In this document: positions 17,369 to 26,756 of the stretch, in pieces
How positions within the stretch are numbered: the stretch's first letter is position 1
How the letters are laid out: the number at the start of each line of letters is the position of its first letter
Translations under genes and position numbers: made by a program
Notes under the pieces: generated by a model
The model's input: the letters and a program-made list of their open reading frames with translations, nothing else
The model's database searches: none
What the model was told of the DNA's origin: nothing
Assembly (NCBI RefSeq): GCF_013378445.1
Contig: NZ_JABXYK010000010.1
Span: forward strand, 159,683 to 223,682
Length of the DNA stretch: 64,000 nt
Direction of reading: 5' to 3'
Source: Mycoplana rhizolycopersici
Lineage (GTDB): Bacteria > Pseudomonadota > Alphaproteobacteria > Rhizobiales > Rhizobiaceae

Positions 17369-18046
17369 TCACGCCTGCCTGCGCTGCAGCGGGCAGGCGT
17401 TGGCGCAGCGGTTCAGCGAGGAAAGACGGTCGCGCAGGCAGCAGACGCGTCTCGTCGGTCCTGTGCCGGCGGACCTGCTGACCAGCTTGCCGAAAGCCGG
17501 GAAAAACTCGGCCGTATGGCAATTGATCCGGGTCAGGCGGTCGTGATGTGCCGCCTCCTCGCTCATCGACAGCAGGTGAAGTGTGCGCCAGAAGACGAAT
17601 TCCGCATTGCTTCGGTGCAGCCGATCTGTTGTTTCGGTGTGCGCGCTGCAGCGTGCGATAACGAATTCCACATGTGCAATCACGCTATCGATCGCCTGTT
17701 CCGGTTCGCAACTGTCGCGGACGCCGAAGCGGGCGACGGTGGACATCGGTGAAAGCGCTGCTGCGACATCGTCGTATCCGGTCGAAAACCAGCGATCCGC
17801 CAGGACGCCATAGGCAAGCAGCGGGCGCAGCAGCCGGCTGAAATAGCCATAGGACCAAAGCGAGGCAGCCGCGCGGAGGTCCCCCGGCCCCCATTTGCCG
17901 GCAATTGCGTGGACCCCGGCCCGGACGATGTCGGGCGTTTCAAGCAAGCTCACAGCCGGGACGGTCGGTCCGTCGTCGATCGGTCCAAACAGCGCAGCGC
18001 AATCGGTAAACGGGGCCGGCAGCGTCGGCAGGTCGAGGGAGATCAT
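17369..18046 (-). CDS. fhuF: Siderophore-iron reductase, FhuF-like
   Basis: This 225-residue protein ends in RRVCCLRDRLSSLNRCANAC, the cysteine signature of FhuF-type [2Fe-2S] ferric-siderophore reductases. In E. coli FhuF the pattern is CC-x10-C-x2-C; here the spacing is CC-x10-C-x3-C. The family reduces ferric hydroxamates (ferrioxamine B, ferrichrome) in the cytoplasm to release iron. The ATG at 18044-18046 overlaps the fhuB stop (ATGA), so it is the last gene of the fhuADBF operon. A longer open frame through this region is antisense-like sequence in fhuB and was not used. Confidence 0.8.
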   Translation of the reverse strand: MISLDLPTLPAPFTDCAALFGPIDDGPTVPAVSLLETPDIVRAGVHAIAGKWGPGDLRAAASLWSYGYFSRLLRPLLAYGVLADRWFSTGYDDVAAALSPMSTVARFGVRDSCEPEQAIDSVIAHVEFVIARCSAHTETTDRLHRSNAEFVFWRTLHLLSMSEEAAHHDRLTRINCHTAEFFPAFGKLVSRSAGTGPTRRVCCLRDRLSSLNRCANACPLQRRQA

Positions 18047-20010
18047 CGCCGCCATCCGATCTGCCACATCAGATAGGGGGCGCCGACGAGGGCGGCAAAC
18101 AGACCCAGGGGAAGTTCGTAAGGAAAAGCGAGATTGCGCGCGCCGAAATCGGCGAGAACCATCAGCGCTGCGCCGATCGCAAACGATGCCAGCAGATGTT
18201 CGCGTGTTCGCACGAAACCGGACTGGCGCGCCAGATGCGGTCCCATCAACCCGACGAAGCTGAGCGGACCGACCAGCAGCGACGCCGCAGCGGTGGCAAC
18301 TGCGGCTGAGGCGACGATCAGCACACGCGCGCTCCGCTGTGGCATGCCGAGGGCGACGTTGGCGGCGTTTCCGAGCGGCAGCAGGGTCAGCCAGCGAACG
18401 AAGGTGAGGGCGACTGCGAGGGTGGCGACGGCGAGTGCGGCCAGCAGCACGGCGGAACTTTCGGTGGCCGTCGACGCCGTGCCGCCGAGCCAGTTCAGGA
18501 TCTGCCATGCCCGCTGGTCGCCAATGGCCAAAAGTGCTCCGAGGATCGCCGTGCCGAGCGAACTGGTCGCGACACCGGCAAGAAGCAGCCTGTCGGGTTC
18601 GAGATGACGCCGTTGCGCATAGGCAAGAACGAGCAGCGTCGCGGTGACCGCGCCGGCGCCGGCTCCCGCCAGCATCTGCCACTGCGTCGGGCTGGCGGCA
18701 AAGGTCAGAGCCATGGCAAAGCCGATCCCCGCACCACCGCTGACGCCCAGGACCTCGGGGCTTGCCATTTCGTTCGAGGTCAGCCGCTGCAGCATCGCTC
18801 CGGCAAGGGCCAGCAGGCCGCCGGCGGCGCACGCGGCCAGCAGGCGCGGCCAGCGCATCGGCAGGAACTGCTCGAACTCCGTGAGAGAGAGCCAGTGCCA
18901 GACCCCCTCGCTCCGCCCGACGAGCAGGGAGGCTGCAAGTGCGATACCGACGATCAGGACGAGCGTTGCCGCCGCGGCGGGCGAAGACTTGCGGACGAGG
19001 TGCAACTGTGCGTGAGCCGGCCTCTTCGCGTGTCTGATTTTCGGCAGCAGCCAGAGGAGCAGTGGTCCGCCGAGCAAGGCCGTGACCGCACCTGTCGGGA
19101 ATTGCTCGGCCGCGGCCTGCGCGGCAAATTGCACGAGGCCGTCGCAAAGCCAAAGAAGAAGCGCGCCCGCAGCTGTCGATGCGACCATCAGGGGCGATTC
19201 GTTTCGGATGCCGACTGCTTTGGCAAGGTGGGGCGCCGCAAGGCCGACGAAGCCGATCAGGCCCAGTTTTGCCGACACGCCGGCCGCAAGGAAGATGCCG
19301 ATCGCAGCAACCGCAAGCCGGATCGCGGTAACGCCGACCCCCAGCGAGCGGGCGGCGGTGTCGCCCAGCGCCAGCAGCCGAAGCGGCCGCATGAGAAAGA
19401 AAGACGCCACAAGTGCGATCCCAAGTTCGACCGCCAGCCGTTCTGCCGTCGACCAGTCCTGCTGGCTCAACGAGCCGCCGTTCCAGGTGACGAGCGACAT
19501 CAGGTATTCGCCCTGTGAAAGGGTCAGTGCCGCGGCAACTGCGCTCGCGGTAACTCCGACGAGCAGCCCCGATACGACCATGGTGACCGGCTCGAAATTC
19601 CGTCTCCAGCCGAGAAAGAAGACGATCGCCGTCGCAGTGGCCGCCCCTGCCAGGGCGACCATCTCCCTGCTGCCATCGATTGCCGATGGCAGGAACAGCG
19701 TCGCCGCGACGATAAAAAGTTGGGCACCCGAGGAAAGACCTAGCGTCGAGGCATCGGCAATCGGATTGCGCAGGACCTGCTGGAAGAGAAATCCGGTGAG
19801 GCCAAGTGCGGCGCCGGCCAGAATGGCAACCGCACCGCGTGGCAGAACGGCATAGGCCAGAATGATCTGGTTCGTGTCCATCGCTGCCGGATCGAACGGC
19901 CAGGCCGGCCAGGCGGCGAAGGGGAGTAACGCGGTCGCGTTGTGCAACTGTAATCCCAGTGCAAGAAACAGTGCGACAGCGACAATCGCGTAGCGGGCCA
20001 TGGCCGTCAT
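18043..20010 (-). CDS. fhuB: Fe(3+)-hydroxamate ABC transporter permease, fused double-length FhuB
   Basis: This 655-residue membrane protein has two tandem FecCD-type permease halves (about residues 1-320 and 330-655). Each contains a long hydrophobic array and the conserved loop GLSSGAQLFIVAA or GVSGGAGIGFAMA. The fused form is characteristic of FhuB. The ATG at 20008-20010 overlaps the fhuD stop and follows GAGGGAACAAAG; the longer frame upstream lies in fhuD and is not coding. It moves ferric hydroxamates across the inner membrane with an FhuC ATPase, but no such ATPase gene is in this window. Confidence 0.9.
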   Translation of the reverse strand: MTAMARYAIVAVALFLALGLQLHNATALLPFAAWPAWPFDPAAMDTNQIILAYAVLPRGAVAILAGAALGLTGFLFQQVLRNPIADASTLGLSSGAQLFIVAATLFLPSAIDGSREMVALAGAATATAIVFFLGWRRNFEPVTMVVSGLLVGVTASAVAAALTLSQGEYLMSLVTWNGGSLSQQDWSTAERLAVELGIALVASFFLMRPLRLLALGDTAARSLGVGVTAIRLAVAAIGIFLAAGVSAKLGLIGFVGLAAPHLAKAVGIRNESPLMVASTAAGALLLWLCDGLVQFAAQAAAEQFPTGAVTALLGGPLLLWLLPKIRHAKRPAHAQLHLVRKSSPAAAATLVLIVGIALAASLLVGRSEGVWHWLSLTEFEQFLPMRWPRLLAACAAGGLLALAGAMLQRLTSNEMASPEVLGVSGGAGIGFAMALTFAASPTQWQMLAGAGAGAVTATLLVLAYAQRRHLEPDRLLLAGVATSSLGTAILGALLAIGDQRAWQILNWLGGTASTATESSAVLLAALAVATLAVALTFVRWLTLLPLGNAANVALGMPQRSARVLIVASAAVATAAASLLVGPLSFVGLMGPHLARQSGFVRTREHLLASFAIGAALMVLADFGARNLAFPYELPLGLFAALVGAPYLMWQIGWRR

Positions 20011-20906
20011 CTTTGTTCCCTCGGCTGGACGAGGGCGGGGGTGACAAGGCTGGCAAAGCGCATGGCGGCACAGATCCCGCCATAGGGGTTTACATTGCCG
20101 ATCTGGAACACGCGGCTCTTCCGGACGGGTTCCAGCGACTGCCAGATCATGCTGTCGCGCAGGCTCGTCCGCGCCTCTACCGGGATGTCCGAGACGATGA
20201 TGATCGCAGCTTCCGGACGGGCTGCCAGTGCTTCCAGCGGGACGGGAGCTGCAAAGGTGAAACGGGAGCGATCCGTCCAGGCATTGACGAGGCCCAGCCT
20301 GGCAGCAATGTCGCCGAACATGCTGTCTGCGCCGAATGCGCGGAAATGCCGGGCGTCGCCGATGTTGACGATGTAGACCGGCGTCTTCGCGGCCGTCGCG
20401 AGCTTTTCGCGCATCAGGCCGATCCGGGCCGCCTGCCACGCCAGCAATTGCTCCGCCTGTTCTCCAAGTTCCAGCTTTCGTCCCAGCTCCGAAACGGCGT
20501 TGAGAGCCTTTTCGTAGGGTGGCTCGCCGCGAACGTAGAACGGCAGCGAGTACACCGGCGCAATGGCCTCAAGCGCAGCCTCCTGCCTGGCATAGAAGGG
20601 CGAACTGAGGATCAGGTCCGGTTTCAGCGCATGGAGATATTCGTAGTTCGGTGAACCACGCAGGCCGAGATCGGCCACAGATGGCGGTATGGCGGGTTCG
20701 ACCGCCTTGTCGCGAAAAGCGATCAGTTCCGTCGCAGCGATCGGGGTAACGCCGAGCGCTATCGCCGTTTCCAGCATCGCCCAATCGATGGCGGCCACGC
20801 GCGTCACGCTGGCAGCCCCCGCCCGACCTGGAACTGCAAGCGCCGCCAGCAGCCCGAAGAGCTGCCGGCGGCTGACGGCGCATCCGTGGGGTCGGTCGAT
20901 TGCCAT
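20007..20906 (-). CDS. fhuD: Fe(3+)-hydroxamate ABC transporter substrate-binding protein
   Basis: This 299-residue protein starts with a twin-arginine-like signal (SRRQLFGLLAALAVPGRAGA), as in E. coli FhuD. It then has the class III binding-protein fold of siderophore carriers, with LKPDLILSSPFYARQ and the final VNPYGGICAAMRFASLV. It carries the ferric siderophore from the outer-membrane receptor to FhuB. It follows the receptor gene by 15 bases and overlaps fhuB by 4. Confidence 0.88.
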   Translation of the reverse strand: MAIDRPHGCAVSRRQLFGLLAALAVPGRAGAASVTRVAAIDWAMLETAIALGVTPIAATELIAFRDKAVEPAIPPSVADLGLRGSPNYEYLHALKPDLILSSPFYARQEAALEAIAPVYSLPFYVRGEPPYEKALNAVSELGRKLELGEQAEQLLAWQAARIGLMREKLATAAKTPVYIVNIGDARHFRAFGADSMFGDIAARLGLVNAWTDRSRFTFAAPVPLEALAARPEAAIIIVSDIPVEARTSLRDSMIWQSLEPVRKSRVFQIGNVNPYGGICAAMRFASLVTPALVQPREQR

Positions 20907-20921
20907 ATCAGGGGGTTACGA

Positions 20922-23081
20922 TCACCATGAGAAGCTGAGCCTGCCCATTACCGTGCGCCCGTCGCCATAGGTGCACCCGAACGTGCCGCAACTGGAGAGG
21001 TATTCCTTGTCGGCCAGGTTGGCGAAATTGAGCGAAGCTTTGACATTGTCTTTCTGGTAGTGGATCGCGGCGTCGAGCAAGGCGACGTCGCCCAATTCGT
21101 AGGTGTTGGCAGTGTTGCCGTAGCGCGAGCCGATATAACGCACGCCGCCACCGATGCCAAATCCTTCCAGAGTGGTGTCCTCGCGGAACCGGTAGTCCAG
21201 CCAGAGGCTTGCCGCATTGAGAGGTACGTTGTCCAGCTGGTTGCCGTTGTCGGATCCGCCGACGATTTCGGTGTGCGTGTACGTGTAGGCCGCCCGCAGG
21301 TCGAGACCGTCGGCGAGGCTTGCCACGGCTTCCAGTTCGATACCCTTGACGCGAACTTCGCCGATCTGGGCCGTCACGACGCCGCCCGTGCCATCCGGCA
21401 CCTGCGTCGGTACGTTTTCCTGGCGCAGATCGTAGGCAGCAGCGGTGAGGAAGCCGTTCCATCCATCCGGGCGATATTTCACACCGACTTCGACCTGCTT
21501 GCCGGTGGTAGGCTCCAGCGGCCCGCCGGTGGCCGGAACTGCAACGGGCTCGAACGAAGTCGAGTAGCTGATATAGGGCGCGATGCCGTTGTCGAAGACA
21601 TAGCCGAGCCCTGCCCTGCCTGTCAGCTTGTGGTCGTCCTGATCGAGCGGGCGGGCGACGTCGAGATTGCGGTTCGTCGATGTGCCGTCGGTCTGCGCCC
21701 AGTCATGCCGCAGGCCGAAGGTCGCCCTCCAGTTCTCATAGGCGATCTCGTCCTGCGCATAGACGCCGAGCTGCCGTATCGTCGAATCGACATACGTATT
21801 GACCGTAGGGATCGCTGCAAGTTCGATCGGGCCGCCATAGTGCGGATCGCGCGAATTAAGCGGCGTCGCCTGGAAGAATTGCGTGCCGACATTGTTGTCG
21901 AAATAGCGATAGTCGAGGCCGACGAGGAGCTTGTGGTCGACGGCTCCGGTGGCAAATTCGCCGAGGAGGTTGTTGTCGACGTTGACGGTGTTGAGGCGTT
22001 CGTCCTGGAAGGTGGCGTTGCGGCGGATGCTGAAGCCGTCAGGCATCAAGCCGCCGCTCAGCGACGACATGCCGAGCGCCTGATATTTCCAGTCCAGGTT
22101 GCTGTAGCGGAAGCTCTGGCGGAAGGTCCACTGCGCATCGAACTGATGCTCGAATTCATAGCCGATGTTCGTCTGGTTGCGGCTTGACCGGTCGAAGCCC
22201 TGGTCGCCGACGTAGAATTCCCGGCCAAGCGGATTTCCCGAATCGAGCGTTAGCGCAACGGGCAGCCCGGAAGGCGAACTGGGATTGTCGTGCTGGAAGC
22301 TGGTCAGGACGGTGAGCGTCGTGGCGTCGTCAGGCTTCCATGTGAAGGCAGGGGCGATGTAGTACCTGTCGTTCTGCAGCTGTTCGACCTGCTGATGGCC
22401 GACGCGTGCGACGCCGGTAAGCCGGTAGGCGAAGTCGGCGCTTTCCGTCTTGTCGCCGATGTCGAAGAAGGTGCCGTAGGTATCGTAGCTGCCCGCCTGC
22501 ACGCCCACCTCGCCGAACCGCTCGAAGATCGGCCGCTTGCTGACGAGATTGATGATTCCGCCCGGCGTTGCCTGGCCATACATGACCGAAGCGGGGCCGC
22601 GCAGGACCTCCACGCGCTCGAGTCCGTAAAGTTCGACAGGGGCCGCACCGGCGGTGCGCATCAGGCGAAGGCCGTTCAGGTATTGCGACTGGCGACCGTC
22701 GAAGCCGCGAATGCGCGGCGAATCGAAGCGCGAGTCGGCTCCATAGGGCTCGCTGGACACGCCGGCGGTATAGCCAAGCGCCTGCCCGAGGGTCGTGGCA
22801 CCCTGTGCCGAGATCTGGTCGGCAGTGATGACGGAGACCGATTGAGGCGTTTCGAGAAGCGGCGTGCCTGTCTTCGTCGCAGTCAGGCTCGTCGTTGCCA
22901 CATAGCCGTCGACCGGCCCGGTGGGATCTTCAAGGTTACCGGATTCCACGACGATCGGCGCCAACGCCGTCGAAGCTTCCTGCGCGAGCGACCTGTGGAG
23001 AGGCAGAAGCGCAGTGCTGCTGACGAGCGAGGTGAAGGCGAAGAAAGATATCTTCTTCAGAGCCACGACTGGTCCTTTCAT
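20922..23081 (-). CDS. fhuA: TonB-dependent siderophore receptor, FhuA-like
   Basis: This 719-residue outer-membrane receptor has a signal peptide (to about residue 34), a plug domain with TPQSVSVITADQISAQGA and GLERVEVLRGPASVMYGQATPGG, then a beta barrel ending in RLSFSW with the usual C-terminal aromatic. TonB boxes in this family lie just after the signal peptide, near IVVESG. Its operon partners indicate a hydroxamate siderophore such as ferrichrome or ferrioxamine. The ATG at 23081 has a weak ribosome-binding site; an in-frame GTG 15 bases downstream is preceded by AAAGGA and is an alternative start. The 120-base upstream region is AT-rich (CTTGACAAAAG) and probably holds an iron-responsive promoter. 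Confidence 0.88.
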   Translation of the reverse strand: MKGPVVALKKISFFAFTSLVSSTALLPLHRSLAQEASTALAPIVVESGNLEDPTGPVDGYVATTSLTATKTGTPLLETPQSVSVITADQISAQGATTLGQALGYTAGVSSEPYGADSRFDSPRIRGFDGRQSQYLNGLRLMRTAGAAPVELYGLERVEVLRGPASVMYGQATPGGIINLVSKRPIFERFGEVGVQAGSYDTYGTFFDIGDKTESADFAYRLTGVARVGHQQVEQLQNDRYYIAPAFTWKPDDATTLTVLTSFQHDNPSSPSGLPVALTLDSGNPLGREFYVGDQGFDRSSRNQTNIGYEFEHQFDAQWTFRQSFRYSNLDWKYQALGMSSLSGGLMPDGFSIRRNATFQDERLNTVNVDNNLLGEFATGAVDHKLLVGLDYRYFDNNVGTQFFQATPLNSRDPHYGGPIELAAIPTVNTYVDSTIRQLGVYAQDEIAYENWRATFGLRHDWAQTDGTSTNRNLDVARPLDQDDHKLTGRAGLGYVFDNGIAPYISYSTSFEPVAVPATGGPLEPTTGKQVEVGVKYRPDGWNGFLTAAAYDLRQENVPTQVPDGTGGVVTAQIGEVRVKGIELEAVASLADGLDLRAAYTYTHTEIVGGSDNGNQLDNVPLNAASLWLDYRFREDTTLEGFGIGGGVRYIGSRYGNTANTYELGDVALLDAAIHYQKDNVKASLNFANLADKEYLSSCGTFGCTYGDGRTVMGRLSFSW

Positions 23082-23201
23082 TCAGCCTATGCCCGCCGTA
23101 AAACCGCCGGGCAAATAATCTTGACAAAAGCAGTCGTGTTATTAGACGGGTTTATGTGCGCGATCCAATAGCAGGCATCGTTAGTTTCAGAAGCAGAACT
23201 T

Positions 23202-24203
23202 ATGAAAGATGCCTGGATGACCCAAAGACCCGGCCTCGAGCTACGCCACATTCGCTACTTCGTCGCCCTGGCCGAAGAGGGAAACTTCGAACGCGCGGCG
23301 GCGCGGCTTAACATTGCGCAGCCGGGTCTCAGCCAACAGATGCTGAAACTGGAGGAGATACTTGGCGTCTCCCTGCTGGATCGAAGCCGGCGATCGGTAC
23401 GCCTGACATTGGCAGGACAGGTCATGCTGGAAGAAGCGCGCCGCGTCCTGCGCCAGTGCGAAGCGACCGTGGAAGCGGTGACGCGGGCCGCGCGCGGCGA
23501 GGCGGGGAGAATCGCCATCGGCTATGTCGCCTCCGTCGCCTATACCGGGCTGCTCACCGAGGTTCTCTCCCAGTTCCGCCTGACGCATCCGGGTGTCGAA
23601 TTGCAACTCACCGAGATGGAAATGCGCCTGCAGCTTGAGAAAATCAGCGAAGGCAGCCTGGACTTCGGGTTCATCCGCCCCCCTGCAGGGATGCCTGCCG
23701 GCGTTGCGACCATGCTGATGCTCAACGAGGATTTCGTGGTGGCACTGCCGCGCAATCACCGTTTCGCGGCGCTCGACGCCGTAGCCCTTTCCATATTGTC
23801 GACGGAAACGTTCATCATCCCCCGGCAACCGCCGGATGTCGGCTTTCACCGCAATCTGCTGCTCGCTTGCGAGGAGGCCGGGTTCAAGCCGCGCATCAAC
23901 AACATGGGCAAGGACTTTACCACCATCGCCAGCATGGTCGCGGTAGGACTGGGCGTCGCGCTGGTCCCGCGGTCGCTGGATTGCGTGCAACTGCCGGGCA
24001 TCGTCTATCTGCCGATCACGGCATGCTCCGTGACCTCACACCTCGCCGGCGCCTACAGGAAGGTCGAACCCTCGCCCACCATCCGTTCCTTCATTGCCCA
24101 CTGCCGCAAGGCGACCACGCACCTCAGCGTGGAGGACGCGACGGGACGAGCTGCTGTCATCTCTCGTCGCTCACCAGAAGCTGCATCAATCTTTCGCGTG
24201 TGA
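23202..24203 (+). CDS. LysR-family transcriptional regulator
   Basis: This 333-residue protein has the LysR winged helix at residues 12-72 (LRHIRYFVALAEEGNFERAA, then LNIAQPGLSQQMLKLEE) and a periplasmic-binding-like effector domain. It is divergent from fhuA and convergent with the molybdenum hydroxylase gene, overlapping that gene's 3' end by 47 bases on the opposite strand. Either neighbour could be its target; LysR proteins most often regulate a divergent gene, but the catabolic operon to the right already has its own LacI regulator. An ATG 15 bases downstream is an alternative start. Confidence 0.85.
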   Translation: MKDAWMTQRPGLELRHIRYFVALAEEGNFERAAARLNIAQPGLSQQMLKLEEILGVSLLDRSRRSVRLTLAGQVMLEEARRVLRQCEATVEAVTRAARGEAGRIAIGYVASVAYTGLLTEVLSQFRLTHPGVELQLTEMEMRLQLEKISEGSLDFGFIRPPAGMPAGVATMLMLNEDFVVALPRNHRFAALDAVALSILSTETFIIPRQPPDVGFHRNLLLACEEAGFKPRINNMGKDFTTIASMVAVGLGVALVPRSLDCVQLPGIVYLPITACSVTSHLAGAYRKVEPSPTIRSFIAHCRKATTHLSVEDATGRAAVISRRSPEAASIFRV

Positions 24204-26265
24204 GCGGCAGGTCGCGGACGCGCACTCCAAGGGCGTGCGAGACGGCGTTGCCGATTGCCGCGGCGACAGGCCCCTGGGCGGCCTCGCCTGCACCGAGCGG
24301 CGGCTCGTTCTCATTGACAATGAACCGCGTTTCGACTTCGGGGACATCGGAAAAGCGCAAGATCGGATAGTTCGACCAATTGAGCGGCGGAACGCGACCA
24401 TCCGCGACGGGAACCGATTCCAGCAGTGTCCAGCTCGCGGACTGGAGGGCACCCCCCTCGATCTGGGCTCGGGCGCCTTGCGGATTTATGAGAAAGCCCG
24501 CGTCCACGCAGAGCCACAGCCTTTCGACTCGTACGGCCTCGTCGACGGTGACCTCGGCAACGGCTGCGAGCCATGCGCCCTTGTTCTTGTAGCGGGAAAC
24601 GCCGACGCCGCGTCCGCGTCCCTCCCCGCCCGCATCGTCTGGCCGCCAGCCACTCATCGCGGCAACCTCGTTCAAGACAGCGCGGCAGCGTTTATCCTTC
24701 AGGTGGCGGAGGCGGAGGGCGATTGGGTCTATCCCGGCGATCCCTGCCAGCTCGTCCATTGCGCATTCGATGGCAAAAACGTTCAGATGCGCGCCGAGCG
24801 AGCGGAGTGAAGAGGTGCGGATCGGACTACGGGTATCGAGCGAGACGCTGACTTCATGGTCGGGGAAGTCATAGATCGCTGTCGCATTGCGCGATGCGCC
24901 GCCGCCTGCCAGTTCCGGCACGTCTTCCACGTGACGAGGAGCGTGGCCCGGATCCAGCGCCTCCGCCGAACTCAGATTGGCATAGCCGCCGGTTCCCGGC
25001 CGCTGTGCCTGCGGCGCGCTGACGACCGACAACTTCCACGCCGAGACGCTTCCATCGCTGCCAAGTGCTGCTTCGATTTCGGTCGCCATTGCAGCTCCAA
25101 GCGGGCCACGGCTGAGTTCATCGACGCGCGACCACTGCACGCGAACGGGCGTTCCCTTCAATTCGCAGGCGACGATCGCGGCATCGAGGGCCGCATCGTC
25201 GGCCCCGTTGTGGCCGTAGCATCCGGCACCTGGCACATGGATAACGCGGACGCGCAATGGTCGAAGATCCAGGCAGGCGGCGATCTGGTCGCGCAGTGCG
25301 AAGACGCCCTGGGAATGGGACCAGACCGTCAGTCCGCCATCGACGAAATGGGCAAGCGCGCAGCTGGGGCCGATCGAACCGTGCGCGATGTAGCCGCGGG
25401 AGTAGCGCGCGCGGATGGCGGAATTTGTCGCGCGGTGACCGGCATGATCCTTTCTGACCTCCTTGCGCATCTCGGCAGGCGCTTTCGCAGCACACTTTCG
25501 CCCGGGATCCGGCGTCCATTCGACGAAGACCTCGGCTTCGTCATGAGCGGCATGGACGGCGTATTCGTCTGCTCCCACAAATGCCAGAAAGTCGCCTTTC
25601 TGAAAGATCACCACGGTCGGGTGGCGTCGGGAGAAGCCTGTACGGTCGATCGAGGCAAGCCGCGCCAGTCGAAACGGCTGGCGGACGATCCGGGCGTGCC
25701 TCATGCCCTCGAAGGCCATGTCATGAATGAAGCCGCCAGATGCAAGGCGCTGCAGCACGTCACCGCGCCGCGTACTCGTTCCGGCGAGGCGATAGTCCCG
25801 TCGATCGCGGCCGATCGTCCGGACATCGACCACCTGGGTCCAGTCGACCTCGGGCGCGAGCGTCCAGAAATCCAGCCCGATATCGGTCCCTTCCACGCGC
25901 AGCAGACCGTCGTGGCAGGAAATCTCTTCCGGCCGGTGCCCGGTTCGGGTCGCGGCAACTCGAAGCAGTGCCTGCCGGCTCTGGGCTGCGACCAGTCGCA
26001 GAGCTGCGCCGCTGACCTCGACGGACTGGCTGCCTGCCGTGAAGCCCTCGTTGGGAGAAAGCAGAGTGTCAGCCGGCAAGATCTCGACACGCTCGAGCGC
26101 GACTTCCAGTTCCTCAGCGACAATCTGCGCCAGCGCGACCAAAATTCCCTGGCCCAGTTCAACCTTGCCGGTGCGAACCTGTACCTTTCCCGGCGATGCG
26201 AACGATATCCAACTGCCGAGCTGCGGCGTATCCTGCAGGCTTTTGGGCAACGGCGTGACAGTCAT
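24157..26265 (-). CDS. Molybdopterin-binding subunit of a xanthine-dehydrogenase-family hydroxylase (IorB-like)
   Basis: This 702-residue protein carries the opening motif GKVQVRTGKVELGQGILVALAQIVAEEL, a GSCALAHF-type mid region and, near the C-terminus, PLGAGEAAQGPVAAAIGNAV, which contains the catalytic Glu (GAGE) of the family. It is the large subunit of two-component aerobic hydroxylases such as isoquinoline 1-oxidoreductase. These insert oxygen from water next to a ring nitrogen or oxidise aldehydes. The start overlaps the stop of the 2Fe-2S subunit gene (ATGA). No FAD subunit or cytochrome domain is encoded nearby. It is the last gene of the long minus-strand catabolic operon. Confidence 0.85.
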   Translation of the reverse strand: MTVTPLPKSLQDTPQLGSWISFASPGKVQVRTGKVELGQGILVALAQIVAEELEVALERVEILPADTLLSPNEGFTAGSQSVEVSGAALRLVAAQSRQALLRVAATRTGHRPEEISCHDGLLRVEGTDIGLDFWTLAPEVDWTQVVDVRTIGRDRRDYRLAGTSTRRGDVLQRLASGGFIHDMAFEGMRHARIVRQPFRLARLASIDRTGFSRRHPTVVIFQKGDFLAFVGADEYAVHAAHDEAEVFVEWTPDPGRKCAAKAPAEMRKEVRKDHAGHRATNSAIRARYSRGYIAHGSIGPSCALAHFVDGGLTVWSHSQGVFALRDQIAACLDLRPLRVRVIHVPGAGCYGHNGADDAALDAAIVACELKGTPVRVQWSRVDELSRGPLGAAMATEIEAALGSDGSVSAWKLSVVSAPQAQRPGTGGYANLSSAEALDPGHAPRHVEDVPELAGGGASRNATAIYDFPDHEVSVSLDTRSPIRTSSLRSLGAHLNVFAIECAMDELAGIAGIDPIALRLRHLKDKRCRAVLNEVAAMSGWRPDDAGGEGRGRGVGVSRYKNKGAWLAAVAEVTVDEAVRVERLWLCVDAGFLINPQGARAQIEGGALQSASWTLLESVPVADGRVPPLNWSNYPILRFSDVPEVETRFIVNENEPPLGAGEAAQGPVAAAIGNAVSHALGVRVRDLPLTRERLMQLLVSDER

Positions 26266-26756
26266 GCGCTGGGCTCACCGAGCATTTCCGCGGCGCGCTC
26301 GACGGCACGCAGGATCGTTGTATGCGCACCGCAACGGCAGAGATGGCCATCCAGGGCCTCGATGATCCGGGCGCGCGAAGGGTTGGTCTCACGTGCGAGG
26401 AGGGCAAACGCGCTCATCACGATCCCGGCGAGGCAGTAGCCGCACTGCCCTGCTTGCTCCAGTTCAAAGGCGCTCAACAGCGCGGCTCCGACCCGATCGC
26501 GGCCGATCGCTTCGGGGGTGACGACGGTCCGGCCGTCCAGCGCGGAAGCCGGCAGGGAACAGCTGGGACGCGCCTCGCCGTCGATCAGCACCACGCAGGC
26601 GCCGCACTGCTCCAGGCCGCAGCCGAAACGGACGGCCTTGAGGCCGAGGCGGTTTCTCAGGGTGAAGAGCAGCGGCTCGTCTGCCGCCAGCACAACGTCA
26701 CTGCCGTTTATCCGGCATCGGGGCTGACCGTTCATGGCGTGGCTTCCATCGGTCAT
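26262..26756 (-). CDS. [2Fe-2S] subunit of a molybdenum hydroxylase (IorA-like)
   Basis: This 164-residue protein has two cluster motifs: a plant-ferredoxin-type GCGLEQCGACVV with a fourth Cys in SCSLPASAL, and the helical-domain motif GQCGYCLAGIVM with CRCGAH. It is the electron-transfer small subunit for the molybdopterin subunit encoded next. Its start overlaps the hydrolase stop (ATGA); an internal ATG at 26735 preceded by GGAAG is an alternative. Confidence 0.88.
   Translation of the reverse strand: MTDGSHAMNGQPRCRINGSDVVLAADEPLLFTLRNRLGLKAVRFGCGLEQCGACVVLIDGEARPSCSLPASALDGRTVVTPEAIGRDRVGAALLSAFELEQAGQCGYCLAGIVMSAFALLARETNPSRARIIEALDGHLCRCGAHTTILRAVERAAEMLGEPSA

Noticed and set aside
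18047..20083. Upstream extension of the FhuF frame
   Set aside because: The sequence is out of frame with fhuB and has no siderophore-reductase resemblance; FhuF starts at the ATGA overlap at 18046.
20011..20439. Upstream extension of FhuB
   Set aside because: It overlaps fhuD in another frame; the ATGA overlap at 20007-20010 with a good ribosome-binding site gives the normal FhuB length.
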